Notes: generated by a model from the letters alone, not told the origin. A stretch of 64,000 bases of DNA from Streptomyces sp. yr375 (GCF_900110755.1 NZ_FOFF01000009.1:174543-238542); one strand, 5' to 3'. Counted from the stretch's first letter, positions 17,178 through 26,520 are shown. Translations and numbers: made by a program.

Positions 17178-18068
17178 CTAGGCCTTGGTGGTGGTGGGGA
17201 GTAGGCGGTCGCCCTGTTTCCGGTTCCTCGGTGGTACCCGTCTCGGCAGGGCGTACGGCAGGCGGCCGTACCAGAGGCGGGCCACCGTGAAGCCGAAGGT
17301 CAGGCACAGGACGCCGCCCACCGCGTCCAGCCAGAAGTGGTTCGCCGTGGCGACGATGACCACCAGCGTCGCCACCGGGTAGAGCAGGCCCAGGACGCGG
17401 ACCCAGGGCAGCTTGGCGAGGGCGAAGATCGTCAGGCCGCACCACAGGGACCAGCCGATGTGCATCGACGGCATCGCCGCGTACTGGTTCGACATGTGTT
17501 TCAGGTCGCCGGACGCCATCGAGCCCCACGTCCGGTGCACCATCACCGTGTCGATGAAGCCGCCGCCCGGCATCAGGCGCGGCGGCGCCAGGGGATACAG
17601 GTAGTAGCCGACGAGAGCCACCGCCGTCGTCGCGAACAGCACCAGGCGCGTCGCCGCGTACCGGCCGGGGTGGCTGCGGTAGAGCCAGACCAGGACGGTC
17701 AGCGTGATCACGAAGTGCAGCGTCGCGTAGTAGTAGTTCATGCCCACGACGAGCCAGGTCACCGAGTTCACCGCGTGGTTGACGGACTCCTCGACGGCGA
17801 TGCTGAGGTGGTTCTCCATGCGCCAGATCCAGTCCGCGTTGCGCAGCGCCGCGGCGCGTTGCTCCGGGACCGCGTTGCGCACGAGTGAGTACGTCCAGTA
17901 ACTCACCGCGATGAGAAGGATCTCGAACCACAGGCGGGGGCGGCGGGGGGTGCGCAGCCGCGCCAGCAGGCGCTGCCTGGGCTCGGGCCCGGGTCCGGGC
18001 TCGGTCGTGACCGGGTACGGAACGGCCTGGTCACGGCCTTCCAGCGAAGTCACAGTCGATTCACCCAT
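17178..18068 (-). CDS. PAP2 superfamily membrane phosphatase-like protein
   Basis: About 296 residues; the start is either ATG 18068 (chosen) or ATG 18074, neither with a strong ribosome site. It has around six membrane helices (LWFEILLIAVSYWTYSLVR, YYYATLHFVITLTVLVWL). The C-terminal half contains the PAP2 motifs in degenerate form: YAAMPSMHIGWSLWCGL, where PSMH supplies the catalytic His, and TANHFWLDAVGG, where His and Asp complete the site. Such proteins act on lipid phosphates or transfer inositol phosphate in actinobacterial envelopes. Convergent with the amidohydrolase gene. Confidence 0.83.
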   Translation of the reverse strand: MGESTVTSLEGRDQAVPYPVTTEPGPGPEPRQRLLARLRTPRRPRLWFEILLIAVSYWTYSLVRNAVPEQRAAALRNADWIWRMENHLSIAVEESVNHAVNSVTWLVVGMNYYYATLHFVITLTVLVWLYRSHPGRYAATRLVLFATTAVALVGYYLYPLAPPRLMPGGGFIDTVMVHRTWGSMASGDLKHMSNQYAAMPSMHIGWSLWCGLTIFALAKLPWVRVLGLLYPVATLVVIVATANHFWLDAVGGVLCLTFGFTVARLWYGRLPYALPRRVPPRNRKQGDRLLPTTTKA

Positions 18069-18209
18069 GAACATAAAGTCTGCCAGAAAAGCCCTCTTGG
18101 CCCGATCATCCCCCGGACGGGTCCGCCCCGCATGTTCTACAACGGGCGGACGACGGCGTCTACTCCCCGTGTACTGGGGGGAAAACCCTGGTTCTCCACC
18201 CTGAGGACC

Positions 18210-19298
18210 CTAGGGGCGATTCCGGTCCCCGGGTGCCGAGGCGGTCGAGCCGCGCACCACCAGTTCCGGCATGAACACGAACTCGCTGTGCGGCGCCGGA
18301 GTCCCGCCGATCTCCTCCAGCAGCGTGCGGACGGCGGCCTGGCCCATCGCCGGGACCGGCTTGCGGACCGTGGTGAGGGGCGGGTCGGTGAAGGCGATCA
18401 GCGGGGAGTCGTCGAAACCGACCACCGAGACGTCCCGGGGGACGTCGAGGCCGCGCTGCCGGGCCGCGCGTATCGCGCCCAGCGCCATCATGTCGCTGGC
18501 GCAGACGATCGCCGTACAGCCCCGGTCGATCAGGGCCGTGGTCGCGGCCTGACCGCCCTCCAGGGTGTACAGGGAGTGCTGGATCAGGTCCGTCTCGATC
18601 GTCTGCGGGCTCAGGTCGAGCTGGTCCTGCATGGCCCGTACGAAGCCCTCGATCTTGCGCTGGACCGGCACGAACCGCTTGGGGCCCAGGGCCAGGCCCA
18701 CCCGGGTGTGGCCGAGGGAGACGAGGTGGGTGACCGCCAGGGTCATCGCCGCCCGGTCGTCGGGGGAGATGAACGGCGCCTGCACCTTCGGGGAGAAGCC
18801 GTCCACCAGCACGAAGGGGACGTTCTGCGCGCGGAGCTGCTCGTAGCGCTGGGTGTCGGCCGTGGTGTCGGCGTGCAGCCCGGAGACGTAGATGATGCCG
18901 GCGACCCCGCGGTCGACCAGCATCTCGGTCAGCTCGTCCTCCGTGGAACCGCCCGGGGTCTGGGTGGCGAGCACCGGGGTGTAGCCCTGCCGGGTCAGCG
19001 CCTGGCCGATGACCTGCGCCAGGGCCGGGAATATCGGGTTCTCCAGCTCCGGCGTGATGAGGCCGACCAGACCCGCGCTGCGCTGCCGCAACCGGACCGG
19101 GCGCTCGTACCCCAGGACGTCCAGCGCGGCGAGCACGGACTGACGGGTGGTGGCGGCGACGCCAGGCTTGCCGTTGAGGACGCGGCTGACGGTCGCTTCG
19201 CTCACTCCCGCCTGCGCGGCGATGTCGGCAAGCCGTGTGGTCACAGGGGTGGACTGTACCGGTCGGGTCGGCCGGCCTCGCCCGGTCTGCTGCGTCAT
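18210..19298 (-). CDS. malR: LacI family repressor of maltodextrin genes
   Basis: A 362-residue LacI/GalR regulator starting at ATG 19298 with GAGGGAG upstream. The DNA-binding domain is TTRLADIAAQAGVSEATVSRVLNGKPGVAATTR; the sugar-binding core has GIIYVSGLHADT, FVLVDGFSP and SVVGFDDSPLIAFTDPPLTTV. It is divergent from malE, the arrangement of MalR (Reg1) in streptomycetes, where it represses malEFG and amylase genes in the absence of maltodextrins. CTTGC-containing sites in the shared promoter region and before the amylase and pullulanase genes fit its operator type. Confidence 0.93.
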   Translation of the reverse strand: MTQQTGRGRPTRPVQSTPVTTRLADIAAQAGVSEATVSRVLNGKPGVAATTRQSVLAALDVLGYERPVRLRQRSAGLVGLITPELENPIFPALAQVIGQALTRQGYTPVLATQTPGGSTEDELTEMLVDRGVAGIIYVSGLHADTTADTQRYEQLRAQNVPFVLVDGFSPKVQAPFISPDDRAAMTLAVTHLVSLGHTRVGLALGPKRFVPVQRKIEGFVRAMQDQLDLSPQTIETDLIQHSLYTLEGGQAATTALIDRGCTAIVCASDMMALGAIRAARQRGLDVPRDVSVVGFDDSPLIAFTDPPLTTVRKPVPAMGQAAVRTLLEEIGGTPAPHSEFVFMPELVVRGSTASAPGDRNRP

Positions 19299-19607
19299 CG
19301 CGCTCCCTCGTGATCCCTCATGAAAGTGATGGCAAGAGCTTGCAGAGTCTTGCATAGTCGCCCTGAAGTGCTCCAGTGCTGTAAACGAGCGTCTCACGGC
19401 GGTCGCTGTTGGATCACGCCCGGATAACTTCGAAGCACTCTTGCACTTTTTTGCTGCAAGGACTTTCGCGCCGCTTACATCGCTGTTACGTTCGGCGACG
19501 CCCGACGGCGTAGTCCCCCTCCCATGCGATCCCCCCCCACCGAAGCCCCAAGCCCCCAAGCCCCCAAGCCCCCAAGCTCCCTCACCCCAGCCCTCAAGGA
19601 GAAACTC
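19299..19607. promoter_or_regulatory. malR-malE divergent promoter with MalR-type operators
   Basis: Several copies of the CTTGC/GCAAG half-site occur: GCAAG-AG-CTTGC at 19332-19343, CTTGCAG at 19339, CTTGCAT at 19349, CTTGCAC at 19440 and TTGCTGCAAG at 19451-19460. Direct and inverted CTTGCA motifs are the known type of MalR operator in streptomycetes. Closer to malE, at about 19543-19577, AAGCCCCC is repeated four times in the leader, followed by the AAGGAG ribosome site. Confidence 0.7.
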
Positions 19608-20885
19608 ATGCGGCGTGGCATAGCGGCCACCGCGCTGGTCGCGTCCTTCGCCCTCGCGGCGACGGCCTGCGGCTCGGACGGCAGCGGCAGCGACAAGTCC
19701 GACGGGCCGGTGACCATCACCTGGTGGGACACCTCCAACGCCACCAACGAGGCGCCCACCTACCAGGCCCTCGTCAAGCAGTTCGAGGCCGCCAACAAGG
19801 ACGTCAAGGTCAAGTACGTCAACGTGCCCTTCGACCAGGCGCAGAACAAGTTCGACACCGCCGCCGGCGCGTCCGGCGCCCCCGACGTGATGCGCTCCGA
19901 GGTCGGCTGGACCCCCGCCTTCGCCAAGAAGGGCTACTTCCTGCCGCTGGACGGCACCGAGGCCCTCAAGGACAAGGCCGCGTTCAAGCCGAACCTGGTC
20001 GAGCAGGCCACGTACGACGGCAAGACCTACGGCGTGCCTTTGGTCACCGACACCCTCGCGCTCGTCTACAACAAGGCCCTCTTCGCGCAGGCCGGCCTCA
20101 CCGCCGTCCCGAAGACCTGGGCCGAGCTGAAGACCGCCGCCGCCACCGTCAAGGCGAAGACCGGCGTCGACGGCTACTGGGGCTCCGCCACGGCGGGCTA
20201 CTACGCGCAGCCGTTCCTCTACGGCGAGGGCACCGACACCGTCGACGCCGACGCCAGGAAGATCACCGTCGACTCGGCGGCGGCGAAGAAGGCGTACGGC
20301 ACCTGGCTCGGCCTCTTCGACGGCAAGGGCCTGCACAAGGCCGACACCACCGCCGACGCCTACGCCCACATCCAGGACGCCTTCGTCAACGGCAAGGTCG
20401 CCGCGATCATCCAGGGCCCCTGGGAGATCACGAACTTCTACAAGGGCACCGCCTTCAAGGACAAGGGCAACCTCGGCATCGCCACCGTCCCGGCCGGCTC
20501 CACCGGCAAGGCGGGCGCCCCGACCGGCGGCCACAACCTCTCCGTCTACGCCGGCTCCGACGCGGCCCACCAGGCCGCCGCGCTGAAGTTCGTCAACTTC
20601 ATGACCTCGGCGGCGTCGCAGGCGACCGTCGCCCAGAAGAACTCCACGCTGCCCACGCGCGACGACGCCTACACCGCCGCCGTCAAGGCCGACCCGGGCA
20701 TCGCCGGCTACCAGAGCGTCCTGGCCGCCGCCCAGCCGCGCCCCGCGCTGCCGGAGTACAGCTCCCTGTGGGGTCCGCTCGACACCGAACTGCCCAAGAT
20801 CGCGGGCGGCGACGAGTCCCTCGACAAGGGCCTGAGCAACGTCCAACTCGCCTTCGCGAAGCTGCTGCCGGACTTCGGCAAGTAG
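19608..20885 (+). CDS. malE: Maltodextrin-binding lipoprotein of the ABC transporter
   Basis: A 425-residue extracellular solute-binding lipoprotein. The ATG at 19608 follows AAGGAG. The signal peptide ends in a lipobox (ALAATAC), giving a diacylglyceryl-Cys. The mature part is a family 1 binding protein (VTITWWDTSNATNEAPTYQ, YGVPLVTDTLALVYNKALF, AAIIQGPWEITNFY). It captures maltose and maltodextrins outside the membrane and hands them to MalFG. It is first in the malEFG-aglA cluster and under MalR-type operators. No ATPase is encoded nearby; streptomycetes use the shared MsiK ATPase for this transporter. Confidence 0.94.
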   Translation: MRRGIAATALVASFALAATACGSDGSGSDKSDGPVTITWWDTSNATNEAPTYQALVKQFEAANKDVKVKYVNVPFDQAQNKFDTAAGASGAPDVMRSEVGWTPAFAKKGYFLPLDGTEALKDKAAFKPNLVEQATYDGKTYGVPLVTDTLALVYNKALFAQAGLTAVPKTWAELKTAAATVKAKTGVDGYWGSATAGYYAQPFLYGEGTDTVDADARKITVDSAAAKKAYGTWLGLFDGKGLHKADTTADAYAHIQDAFVNGKVAAIIQGPWEITNFYKGTAFKDKGNLGIATVPAGSTGKAGAPTGGHNLSVYAGSDAAHQAAALKFVNFMTSAASQATVAQKNSTLPTRDDAYTAAVKADPGIAGYQSVLAAAQPRPALPEYSSLWGPLDTELPKIAGGDESLDKGLSNVQLAFAKLLPDFGK

Positions 20886-20894
20886 GCCCCGCGT

Positions 20895-20950
20895 GGCCGT
20901 CGGATCCCCCGGACACACACCGGATTCCTGGGGGGAGGGATCCGGCGGCC
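20895..20950. promoter_or_regulatory. Inverted repeat between malE and malF
   Basis: CGGATCCC (20901-20908) pairs exactly with GGGATCCG (20937-20944), and the outer GGCCG/CGGCC sequences extend the stem. No T-run follows. A stem here could stabilise the malE message or reduce readthrough into malF, giving more binding protein than membrane subunits, as known for other binding-protein operons. Confidence 0.55.
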
Positions 20951-21014
20951 ACCGGTCTGTGCGTCGTACCTCCCCGTCGAAGAACCAGCGTGAAGATCCA
21001 GAAGGTGTCGCATC

Positions 21015-22019
21015 ATGACAGTCGCCATCGACCGCGCGACCGGCAGGCGCAGCGGTGACCGTGAGCCGAGGCCCGGGCTGGGCATCCGCCTGAAGCACGG
21101 CTACCACAAGCACTGGTACGCGTACGTGATGATCGCGCCGGTGGCGGTCGTGCTCGGCACCCTCGTCCTGTACCCCCTGGTGTACGGCCTCTACCTGACG
21201 CTGACCGACGCCGACAGCCTGAACACCGCGCGCACCATCGGCGTCAACCACATCGACGCCACCTACAAGTTCATCGGCCTCGACAACTACGCCGACATCC
21301 TGTGGGGCCCGACCGCCTACGACCGCTTCTGGTCGCACTTCCTCTGGACGATCGTGTGGACGGCCGCCTGCGTCGCCCTGCACTACGGCCTCGGCCTCGG
21401 CCTCGCGCTCCTGCTCAACCAGAAGCTGCGCGGGCGCACGGTGTACCGGCTGATCCTGGTCCTGCCGTGGGCGGTGCCCACGTTCGTCACCGTCTTCGGC
21501 TGGCGGTTCATGCTCGCGGACGGCGGCGTCATCAACTCCGCGCTCGACGCGCTGCATCTGCCGACCCCGCTGTGGCTGGAGGACACCCTCTGGCAGCGGG
21601 TCGCCGCGATCATGGTCAACACCTGGTGCGGTGTGCCGTTCATGATGATCTCGCTGCTCGGCGGCCTCCAGGCCATCGACGGATCGCTGTACGAGGCCGC
21701 CGAGATGGACGGCGCGAGCGCCTGGCAGCGCTTCCGGCACGTCACCCTGCCGGGCCTCAGGTCGGTCAGCTCCACCGTCGTCCTGCTCGGCGTCATCTGG
21801 ACGTTCAACCAGTTCGCCGTCATCTTCCTGCTGTTCGGCACCACCGCGCCGGACGCGCAGATCCTCGTCACCTGGGCGTACTTCCTCGGCTTCGGACAAC
21901 AGCCGCGCGACTTCGCCCAGTCCGCCGCCTACGGCATCCTGCTGCTGGCCATCCTGATCGTCTTCACCTCGTTCTACCGCCGCTGGCTGAACCGCAACGA
22001 GCAGCAGCTCGCGATCTGA
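21015..22019 (+). CDS. malF: Maltodextrin ABC transporter permease MalF
   Basis: A 334-residue permease with about six helices. It starts at ATG 21015 with AGAAGGTG upstream. The ABC transporter EAA loop is clear (EAAEMDGASAWQRFRHVTLP), the site that contacts the ATPase. Helices include YVMIAPVAVVLGTLVLYPLV and TIVWTAACVALHYGLGL. It pairs with MalG to form the channel. It lies 129 bases after malE with an inverted repeat between, and 19 bases before malG. Confidence 0.94.
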   Translation: MTVAIDRATGRRSGDREPRPGLGIRLKHGYHKHWYAYVMIAPVAVVLGTLVLYPLVYGLYLTLTDADSLNTARTIGVNHIDATYKFIGLDNYADILWGPTAYDRFWSHFLWTIVWTAACVALHYGLGLGLALLLNQKLRGRTVYRLILVLPWAVPTFVTVFGWRFMLADGGVINSALDALHLPTPLWLEDTLWQRVAAIMVNTWCGVPFMMISLLGGLQAIDGSLYEAAEMDGASAWQRFRHVTLPGLRSVSSTVVLLGVIWTFNQFAVIFLLFGTTAPDAQILVTWAYFLGFGQQPRDFAQSAAYGILLLAILIVFTSFYRRWLNRNEQQLAI

Positions 22020-22038
22020 GGCAGGAGTGCCCGTTCCC

Positions 22039-22965
22039 ATGAGTACGACGACGCGTACGACGACCCCGGCCGCAGGTCGGCCCCAGCAGCCCAGCCGGAC
22101 CGACCGGAGCGACCGCCCCGACCGGACCCGGCGGCGCGGCGAGAACAGCCTGGCCGGCTCCCTCGCCTCGCACGGCATCCTGATCGTCGCGAGCCTGATC
22201 GCGCTCTTCCCGATCGGCTGGCTGGTCTACCTGTCCCTCGGCCCGGACAAGGACGACTATCTGCACCCGGGCGGCATCTGGGCCAAGATGACGTTCGACA
22301 ACTACGCGTTCGTCCTCCAACACACCAAGTTCTTCGACTGGTTGAAGAGTTCGCTGATCGTCACGCTCGGCACCACGGCCATCGGCGTGCTGATCGCCGC
22401 CACCACCGGCTACGCCGTCTCCCGCATGCGCTTCCCCGGCTACAAGAAGTTCATGTGGGTGCTGCTGGTCACCCAGATGTTCCCGGTCGCCGTGCTGATG
22501 GTCCCGATGTACCAGATCCTGTCCGACCTGCGACTCATCGACAACTACCTCGGCCTGATCCTCGTCTACTGCACGACGGTCATCCCGTACAGCGCCTGGC
22601 TGCTCAAGGGGTACTTCGACACCATCCCCTTCGAGATCGACGAGGCGGGACGCGTCGACGGGCTCACCCCCTTCGGCACCTTCTTCCGGCTGATCCTGCC
22701 GCTGGCCAAGCCGGGCCTCGCGGTGGCCGCCTTCTACAACTTCCTCACCGCCTTCAGCGAGGTCGCCTTCGCCTCGACGTTCATGCTCAGCGACGACAAG
22801 TACACGCTCGCCGTGGGTCTCCAGTCGTTCGTCAGCGAGCACGACGCGCAGCGCAACCTGATGGCCGCCACCGCGGTGCTGATCGCGATACCCGCCGCCG
22901 CGTTCTTCTACCTCGTGCAGAAGAACCTGGTCACCGGCCTCACGGCGGGCGGCACCAAGGGGTGA
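22039..22965 (+). CDS. malG: Maltodextrin ABC transporter permease MalG
   Basis: A 308-residue second permease subunit. ATG 22039 is preferred to GTG 22027 because GGAG then lies at a workable distance. The N-terminus is a hydrophilic Thr/Arg-rich tail (TTTRTTTPAAGRP), followed by about six helices (SHGILIVASLIALFPIGWL). The EAA motif appears as EIDEAGRVDGLTPFGTFFRL. It works with MalF and an ATPase supplied from elsewhere. Confidence 0.94.
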   Translation: MSTTTRTTTPAAGRPQQPSRTDRSDRPDRTRRRGENSLAGSLASHGILIVASLIALFPIGWLVYLSLGPDKDDYLHPGGIWAKMTFDNYAFVLQHTKFFDWLKSSLIVTLGTTAIGVLIAATTGYAVSRMRFPGYKKFMWVLLVTQMFPVAVLMVPMYQILSDLRLIDNYLGLILVYCTTVIPYSAWLLKGYFDTIPFEIDEAGRVDGLTPFGTFFRLILPLAKPGLAVAAFYNFLTAFSEVAFASTFMLSDDKYTLAVGLQSFVSEHDAQRNLMAATAVLIAIPAAAFFYLVQKNLVTGLTAGGTKG

Positions 22966-22996
22966 GCGGCCTCGGTCGCCTCACCCGCCCGAGACT

Positions 22997-23062
22997 CCCG
23001 CGCGCCTGAGCGCGCGGGTTGCGGCCGCGGTCACCATCCGACCCCGCTGTGACCGCGGCCGC
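22997..23062 (+). terminator. Two consecutive hairpins between malG and aglA
   Basis: The first is CCCGCGCGC-CTGA-GCGCGCGGG (22997-23018), a perfect 9-base stem with a 4-base loop. Two bases later a second perfect 14-base stem begins: GCGGCCGCGGTCAC (23021-23034) with GTGACCGCGGCCGC (23049-23062). Neither has a T-run, as usual in Streptomyces. They may terminate part of the malEFG message or protect its 3' end. Confidence 0.65.
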
Positions 23063-23129
23063 CTCGTCAACTCGCCGTCGACCCCACCAACTCGCCATGA
23101 ATTCCACCCCGTTACGCACCAAGGACGCC

Positions 23130-24836
23130 ATGAGCCAGCAGCCCTCCGCAGCCCCGGCCCCCGCCCCCTCCGCCGCGACGGCCGTCGCCAAGCGCCGTGA
23201 CTGGTGGCGCGACGCGGTGATCTACCAGGTGTACCCGCGCAGTTTCGCCGACAGCGACGGCGACGGCATGGGCGACCTGGAAGGCGTACGCTCCCGACTC
23301 CCGTACCTGCAGGGCCTCGGCGTGGACGCCGTGTGGCTCAGCCCCTTCTACGCCTCCCCGCAGGCCGACGCCGGCTACGACGTCGCCGACTACCGCGCCG
23401 TCGACCCGATGTTCGGCACCCTCCTGGACGCCGACGCGCTCATCCGCGACGCCCGCGAACTGGGCCTGCGGATCATCGTCGACCTGGTCCCGAACCACTC
23501 CTCCGACCAGCACGAGTGGTTCAAGCGGGCGGTGGCGGAAGGCCCCGGCTCCCCGCTGCGCGACCGCTACCACTTCCGGTCCGGCCAGGGTGAGAACGGC
23601 GAACTCCCGCCCAACAACTGGGAGTCCATCTTCGGCGGCCCGGCGTGGACGCGGGTGACCGAACCGGACGGCTCGCCCGGCGCGTGGTACCTCCACCTCT
23701 TCGCCCCCGAACAGCCCGACTTCAACTGGGAACACCCGGCGGTGGGAGACGAGTTCCGCTCGATCCTGCGCTTCTGGCTCGACATCGGCGTCGACGGCTT
23801 CCGCATCGACGTCGCCCACGGCCTGGTGAAGGCGCCCGGCCTCCCGGACCTCGGCGCGCACGACCAACTCAAGCTGCTGGGCAACGATGTCATGCCGTTC
23901 TTCGACCAGGACGGCGTCCACGAGATCTACCGCGAGTGGCGGCTCATCCTCGACGAGTACTCGGGCGAGCGCATCTTCGTCGCGGAGGCGTGGACGCCGA
24001 CGGTGGAGCGCACGGCGAACTACGTCCGCCCCGACGAACTCCACCAGGCCTTCAACTTCCAGTACCTGAGCACGGATTGGGACGCGGACGAACTGCGGAC
24101 GGTCATCGACCGCACCCTCGAGGCGATGCGCCCGGTCGGTGCCCCGGCGACCTGGGTCCTCTCCAACCACGACGTCACCCGGCACGCGACCCGCTTCGCG
24201 AACCCGCCCGGCCTCGGCACCCAGATCCGCACCGCGGGCGACCGCGAACTGGGCCTGCGCCGGGCACGGGCGGCGACCCTGCTGATGCTGGCGCTGCCCG
24301 GCTCGGCCTACGTCTACCAGGGCGAGGAGCTCGGCCTCCCCGACGTCGTCGACCTGCCCGACGAAGTCCGCCAGGACCCGGCGTACTTCCGCGGCGCGGG
24401 CCAGGACGGCTTCCGCGACGGCTGCCGCGTCCCGATCCCGTGGACCCGCGAGGGCTCGTCGTACGGCTTCGGCGACGGCGGCAGTTGGCTGCCCCAGCCG
24501 CCCGTCTGGGGCGAGTTGAGCGTGCAGGCACAGGAAGGCACGGCGGGCTCGACCCTGGAGCTCTACCGCTCGGCCCTCACCCTCCGCCGCACCACCCCCG
24601 ACCTCGGCGCAGGCGACACCCTGGACTGGCTACCGTCCCCCACAGGCGTCCTGGCCTTCCGCCGAGGCGCGTTCACCTGCGTCACAAACACCACACCCGA
24701 GCCGACGACAACCCCGACGTACGGCCGCGTACTCCTCACGAGCGGCGAGACGGTGGATTCGGCGGAGCCGGCGGAGCCGGACGCGGGCGAGACGAGCCTG
24801 CCGGGTGACACGACGGTCTGGTGGACGACGGACTGA
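23130..24836 (+). CDS. aglA: Cytoplasmic alpha-glucosidase, GH13
   Basis: A 568-residue GH13 enzyme without a signal peptide. The ATG at 23130 follows AAGGA. It starts the catalytic barrel with WWRDAVIYQVYPRSFADSDGDGMGDL. The GH13 catalytic residues are Asp227 (GFRIDVAHG), Glu286 (VAEAW) and Asp348 (SNHDVTRH). It hydrolyses maltose and short maltodextrins brought in by MalEFG to glucose, completing the pathway. It follows malG after two hairpins, so its level may be partly uncoupled from the transporter genes. Oligo-1,6-glucosidase or trehalose-related activities are possible alternatives within the subfamily. Confidence 0.9.
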   Translation: MSQQPSAAPAPAPSAATAVAKRRDWWRDAVIYQVYPRSFADSDGDGMGDLEGVRSRLPYLQGLGVDAVWLSPFYASPQADAGYDVADYRAVDPMFGTLLDADALIRDARELGLRIIVDLVPNHSSDQHEWFKRAVAEGPGSPLRDRYHFRSGQGENGELPPNNWESIFGGPAWTRVTEPDGSPGAWYLHLFAPEQPDFNWEHPAVGDEFRSILRFWLDIGVDGFRIDVAHGLVKAPGLPDLGAHDQLKLLGNDVMPFFDQDGVHEIYREWRLILDEYSGERIFVAEAWTPTVERTANYVRPDELHQAFNFQYLSTDWDADELRTVIDRTLEAMRPVGAPATWVLSNHDVTRHATRFANPPGLGTQIRTAGDRELGLRRARAATLLMLALPGSAYVYQGEELGLPDVVDLPDEVRQDPAYFRGAGQDGFRDGCRVPIPWTREGSSYGFGDGGSWLPQPPVWGELSVQAQEGTAGSTLELYRSALTLRRTTPDLGAGDTLDWLPSPTGVLAFRRGAFTCVTNTTPEPTTTPTYGRVLLTSGETVDSAEPAEPDAGETSLPGDTTVWWTTD

Positions 24837-24881
24837 CGACGGTGACTGACGACAGAGGCTGATGGTCCGTCACCTCAGCCT

Positions 24882-24912
24882 GGCCCGCCGCTCCTTGCCG
24901 GAGCGGCGGGCC
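24882..24912 (+). terminator. Terminator after aglA
   Basis: A perfect 13-base stem, GGCCCGCCGCTCC (24882-24894) with GGAGCGGCGGGCC (24900-24912), loop TTGCC, followed by T-rich sequence. It closes the mal cluster just before the amylase promoter. Confidence 0.85.
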
Positions 24913-24924
24913 TCGTGCGTTTTC

Positions 24925-25016
24925 CTTGCAGTTCCTTCACATCACTGCTCTGCCCCGCCGGCCGAAGTTCCTCTTAACATCTCTCCACCGCAAGGTTTCT
25001 GAAAGATTGCAGCAAG
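24925..25016 (+). promoter_or_regulatory. Amylase promoter with MalR-type operators
   Basis: CTTGCAG at 24925-24931, GCAAG at 24990-24994 and TTGCAGCAAG at 25007-25016 lie between the aglA terminator and the amylase start. These are the same half-sites as in the malR-malE region, placing the amylase in the maltodextrin regulon. Promoter elements themselves cannot be assigned with confidence. Confidence 0.65.
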
Positions 25017-25042
25017 AACCTTCAATGGAGAAGGAACCCCAC

Positions 25043-26428
25043 ATGGCAAGCAGCAGACCTCTTTCGGGCGCCCTCGCCCTGGCCGCCGCCGTGGCCGTCG
25101 TCATTGCCCCCGGTGCCGCCACCGCGTACGCCTCCCCGCCCGGCGTCAAGGACGTCACCGCCGTCCTGTTCGAGTGGAACTTCGCCTCGGTCGCCAAGGA
25201 GTGCACCAACACACTCGGCCCGGCCGGGTACGGATACGTGCAGGTCTCCCCGCCCGCCGAGCACATACAGGGCGCGCAGTGGTGGACGTCGTACCAGCCC
25301 GTCAGCTACAAGATCGCGGGTCGGCTGGGCGACCGTACGGCGTTCCAGGACATGGTGAACACGTGCCACGCGGCCGGGGTGAAGGTCGTCGTCGACTCCG
25401 TCGTCAACCACATGGCGGCCGGCGCCGGCACCGGGACCGGCGGGTCTTCGTACACGAAGTACGACTACCCGGGCCTCTACTCCGCCGCCGACTTCGACGA
25501 CTGCACCTCCCAGGTGACCAACTACGCCGACCGCTGGAACGTCCAGCACTGCGAACTCGTCGGCCTCGCCGATCTGGACACCGGTGAGGAGTACGTCCGC
25601 AAGACCATCGCCGGGTACCTGAACGACCTGCTCGCCCTCGGCGTCGACGGCTTCCGCATCGACGCGGCCAAGCACATCGACACCGCCGACCTCGCCGACA
25701 TCAAGTCACGGCTGACGAATCCGGGCGTGTACTGGAAGCAGGAGGTCATCTACGGGAGCGGAGAGGCCGTCCAGCCCACCGAGTACACGGGCAACGGGGA
25801 CGTCCAGGAGTTCCGTTACGCGTTCGACCTCAAGCGCGTCTTCAACAACGAGAACCTCGCCTATCTGAAGAACTACGGTGAGGGCTGGGGGTACTTGAGC
25901 AGCTCCGTCGCCGGTGTGTTCGTCGACAACCACGACACCGAGCGCAACGGCTCGACCCTCAACTACAAGGACGGCGCGAACTACACGCTCGCCAACGTCT
26001 TCATGCTCGCCTATCCGTACGGCGCTCCGGACATCAACTCCGGTTACGAATGGTCGGACACGGACGCCGGTCCGCCCAACGGCGGTGCTGTGAACGCCTG
26101 TTGGCAGGACGGCTGGAAGTGCCAGCACGCCTGGCCGGAGATCCAGCGCATGGTCGCCTTCCGCAACGCCACGCGGGGCGAGTCGGTCACCGGGTGGTGG
26201 GACAACGGGGGCGACGCCATCGCCTTCGGGCGGGGGAGTAAGGGGTACGTCGCCATCAATCACGAGAGCGGTTCCCTGAGCCGGACGTACCAGACCTCCC
26301 TTCCCGCCGGTACGTACTGCAACGTGCAGAACAACACGACCGTGAGCGTGAACGGTTCGGGCCAGTTCACGGCGACCCTCGGGGCCAACACGGCCCTGGC
26401 CATCTACACCGGCAAGTCGAGCTGCTGA
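25043..26428 (+). CDS. Secreted alpha-amylase, GH13
   Basis: A 461-residue extracellular alpha-amylase. ATG 25043 is chosen (AAGGAA upstream) over ATG 25025. The signal peptide is [27 protein letters not shown]. The GH13 regions are DSVVNH at 118-123, nucleophile Asp207 in GFRIDAAKH, acid/base Glu234 in KQEVIYG and Asp298 in [10 protein letters not shown]-terminal all-beta domain follows ([20 protein letters not shown]). There is no separate starch-binding module. It endo-cleaves starch to maltodextrins imported by MalEFG. Confidence 0.95.
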   Translation: MASSRPLSGALALAAAVAVVIAPGAATAYASPPGVKDVTAVLFEWNFASVAKECTNTLGPAGYGYVQVSPPAEHIQGAQWWTSYQPVSYKIAGRLGDRTAFQDMVNTCHAAGVKVVVDSVVNHMAAGAGTGTGGSSYTKYDYPGLYSAADFDDCTSQVTNYADRWNVQHCELVGLADLDTGEEYVRKTIAGYLNDLLALGVDGFRIDAAKHIDTADLADIKSRLTNPGVYWKQEVIYGSGEAVQPTEYTGNGDVQEFRYAFDLKRVFNNENLAYLKNYGEGWGYLSSSVAGVFVDNHDTERNGSTLNYKDGANYTLANVFMLAYPYGAPDINSGYEWSDTDAGPPNGGAVNACWQDGWKCQHAWPEIQRMVAFRNATRGESVTGWWDNGGDAIAFGRGSKGYVAINHESGSLSRTYQTSLPAGTYCNVQNNTTVSVNGSGQFTATLGANTALAIYTGKSSC

Positions 26429-26483
26429 GTTCCCTCCGGTGGGGTTGACGGTTTCATGACACCGCCCTACGTTCCGCACTGAC

Positions 26484-26497
26484 TGGGAGCGCTCCCA
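26484..26497 (+). promoter_or_regulatory. CebR-type operator upstream of the GH30 gene
   Basis: A perfect 14-base palindrome, TGGGAGCGCTCCCA, 23 bases before the GH30 start. This is the known operator of CebR, the cello-oligosaccharide-sensing LacI repressor of streptomycetes. It differs from the CTTGC motifs of the flanking genes. Confidence 0.85.
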
Positions 26498-26520
26498 TAA
26501 CGGTCGGAATTGGGCGGATC

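Noticed and set aside
19543..19577. CRISPR or operator array in the malE leader
   Set aside because: It is an 8-base AAGCCCCC tandem repeat without spacers or symmetry, most likely simple-sequence slippage.
19299..22178. Upstream extension of the malR frame through malE and malF
   Set aside because: The real LacI start at 19298 has a ribosome site and the canonical helix-turn-helix. The extension is an antisense shadow of malE and malF.
19608..24836. An ATPase gene for the MalEFG transporter
   Set aside because: None is encoded in the cluster. Streptomycetes are known to use the shared MsiK ATPase encoded elsewhere.
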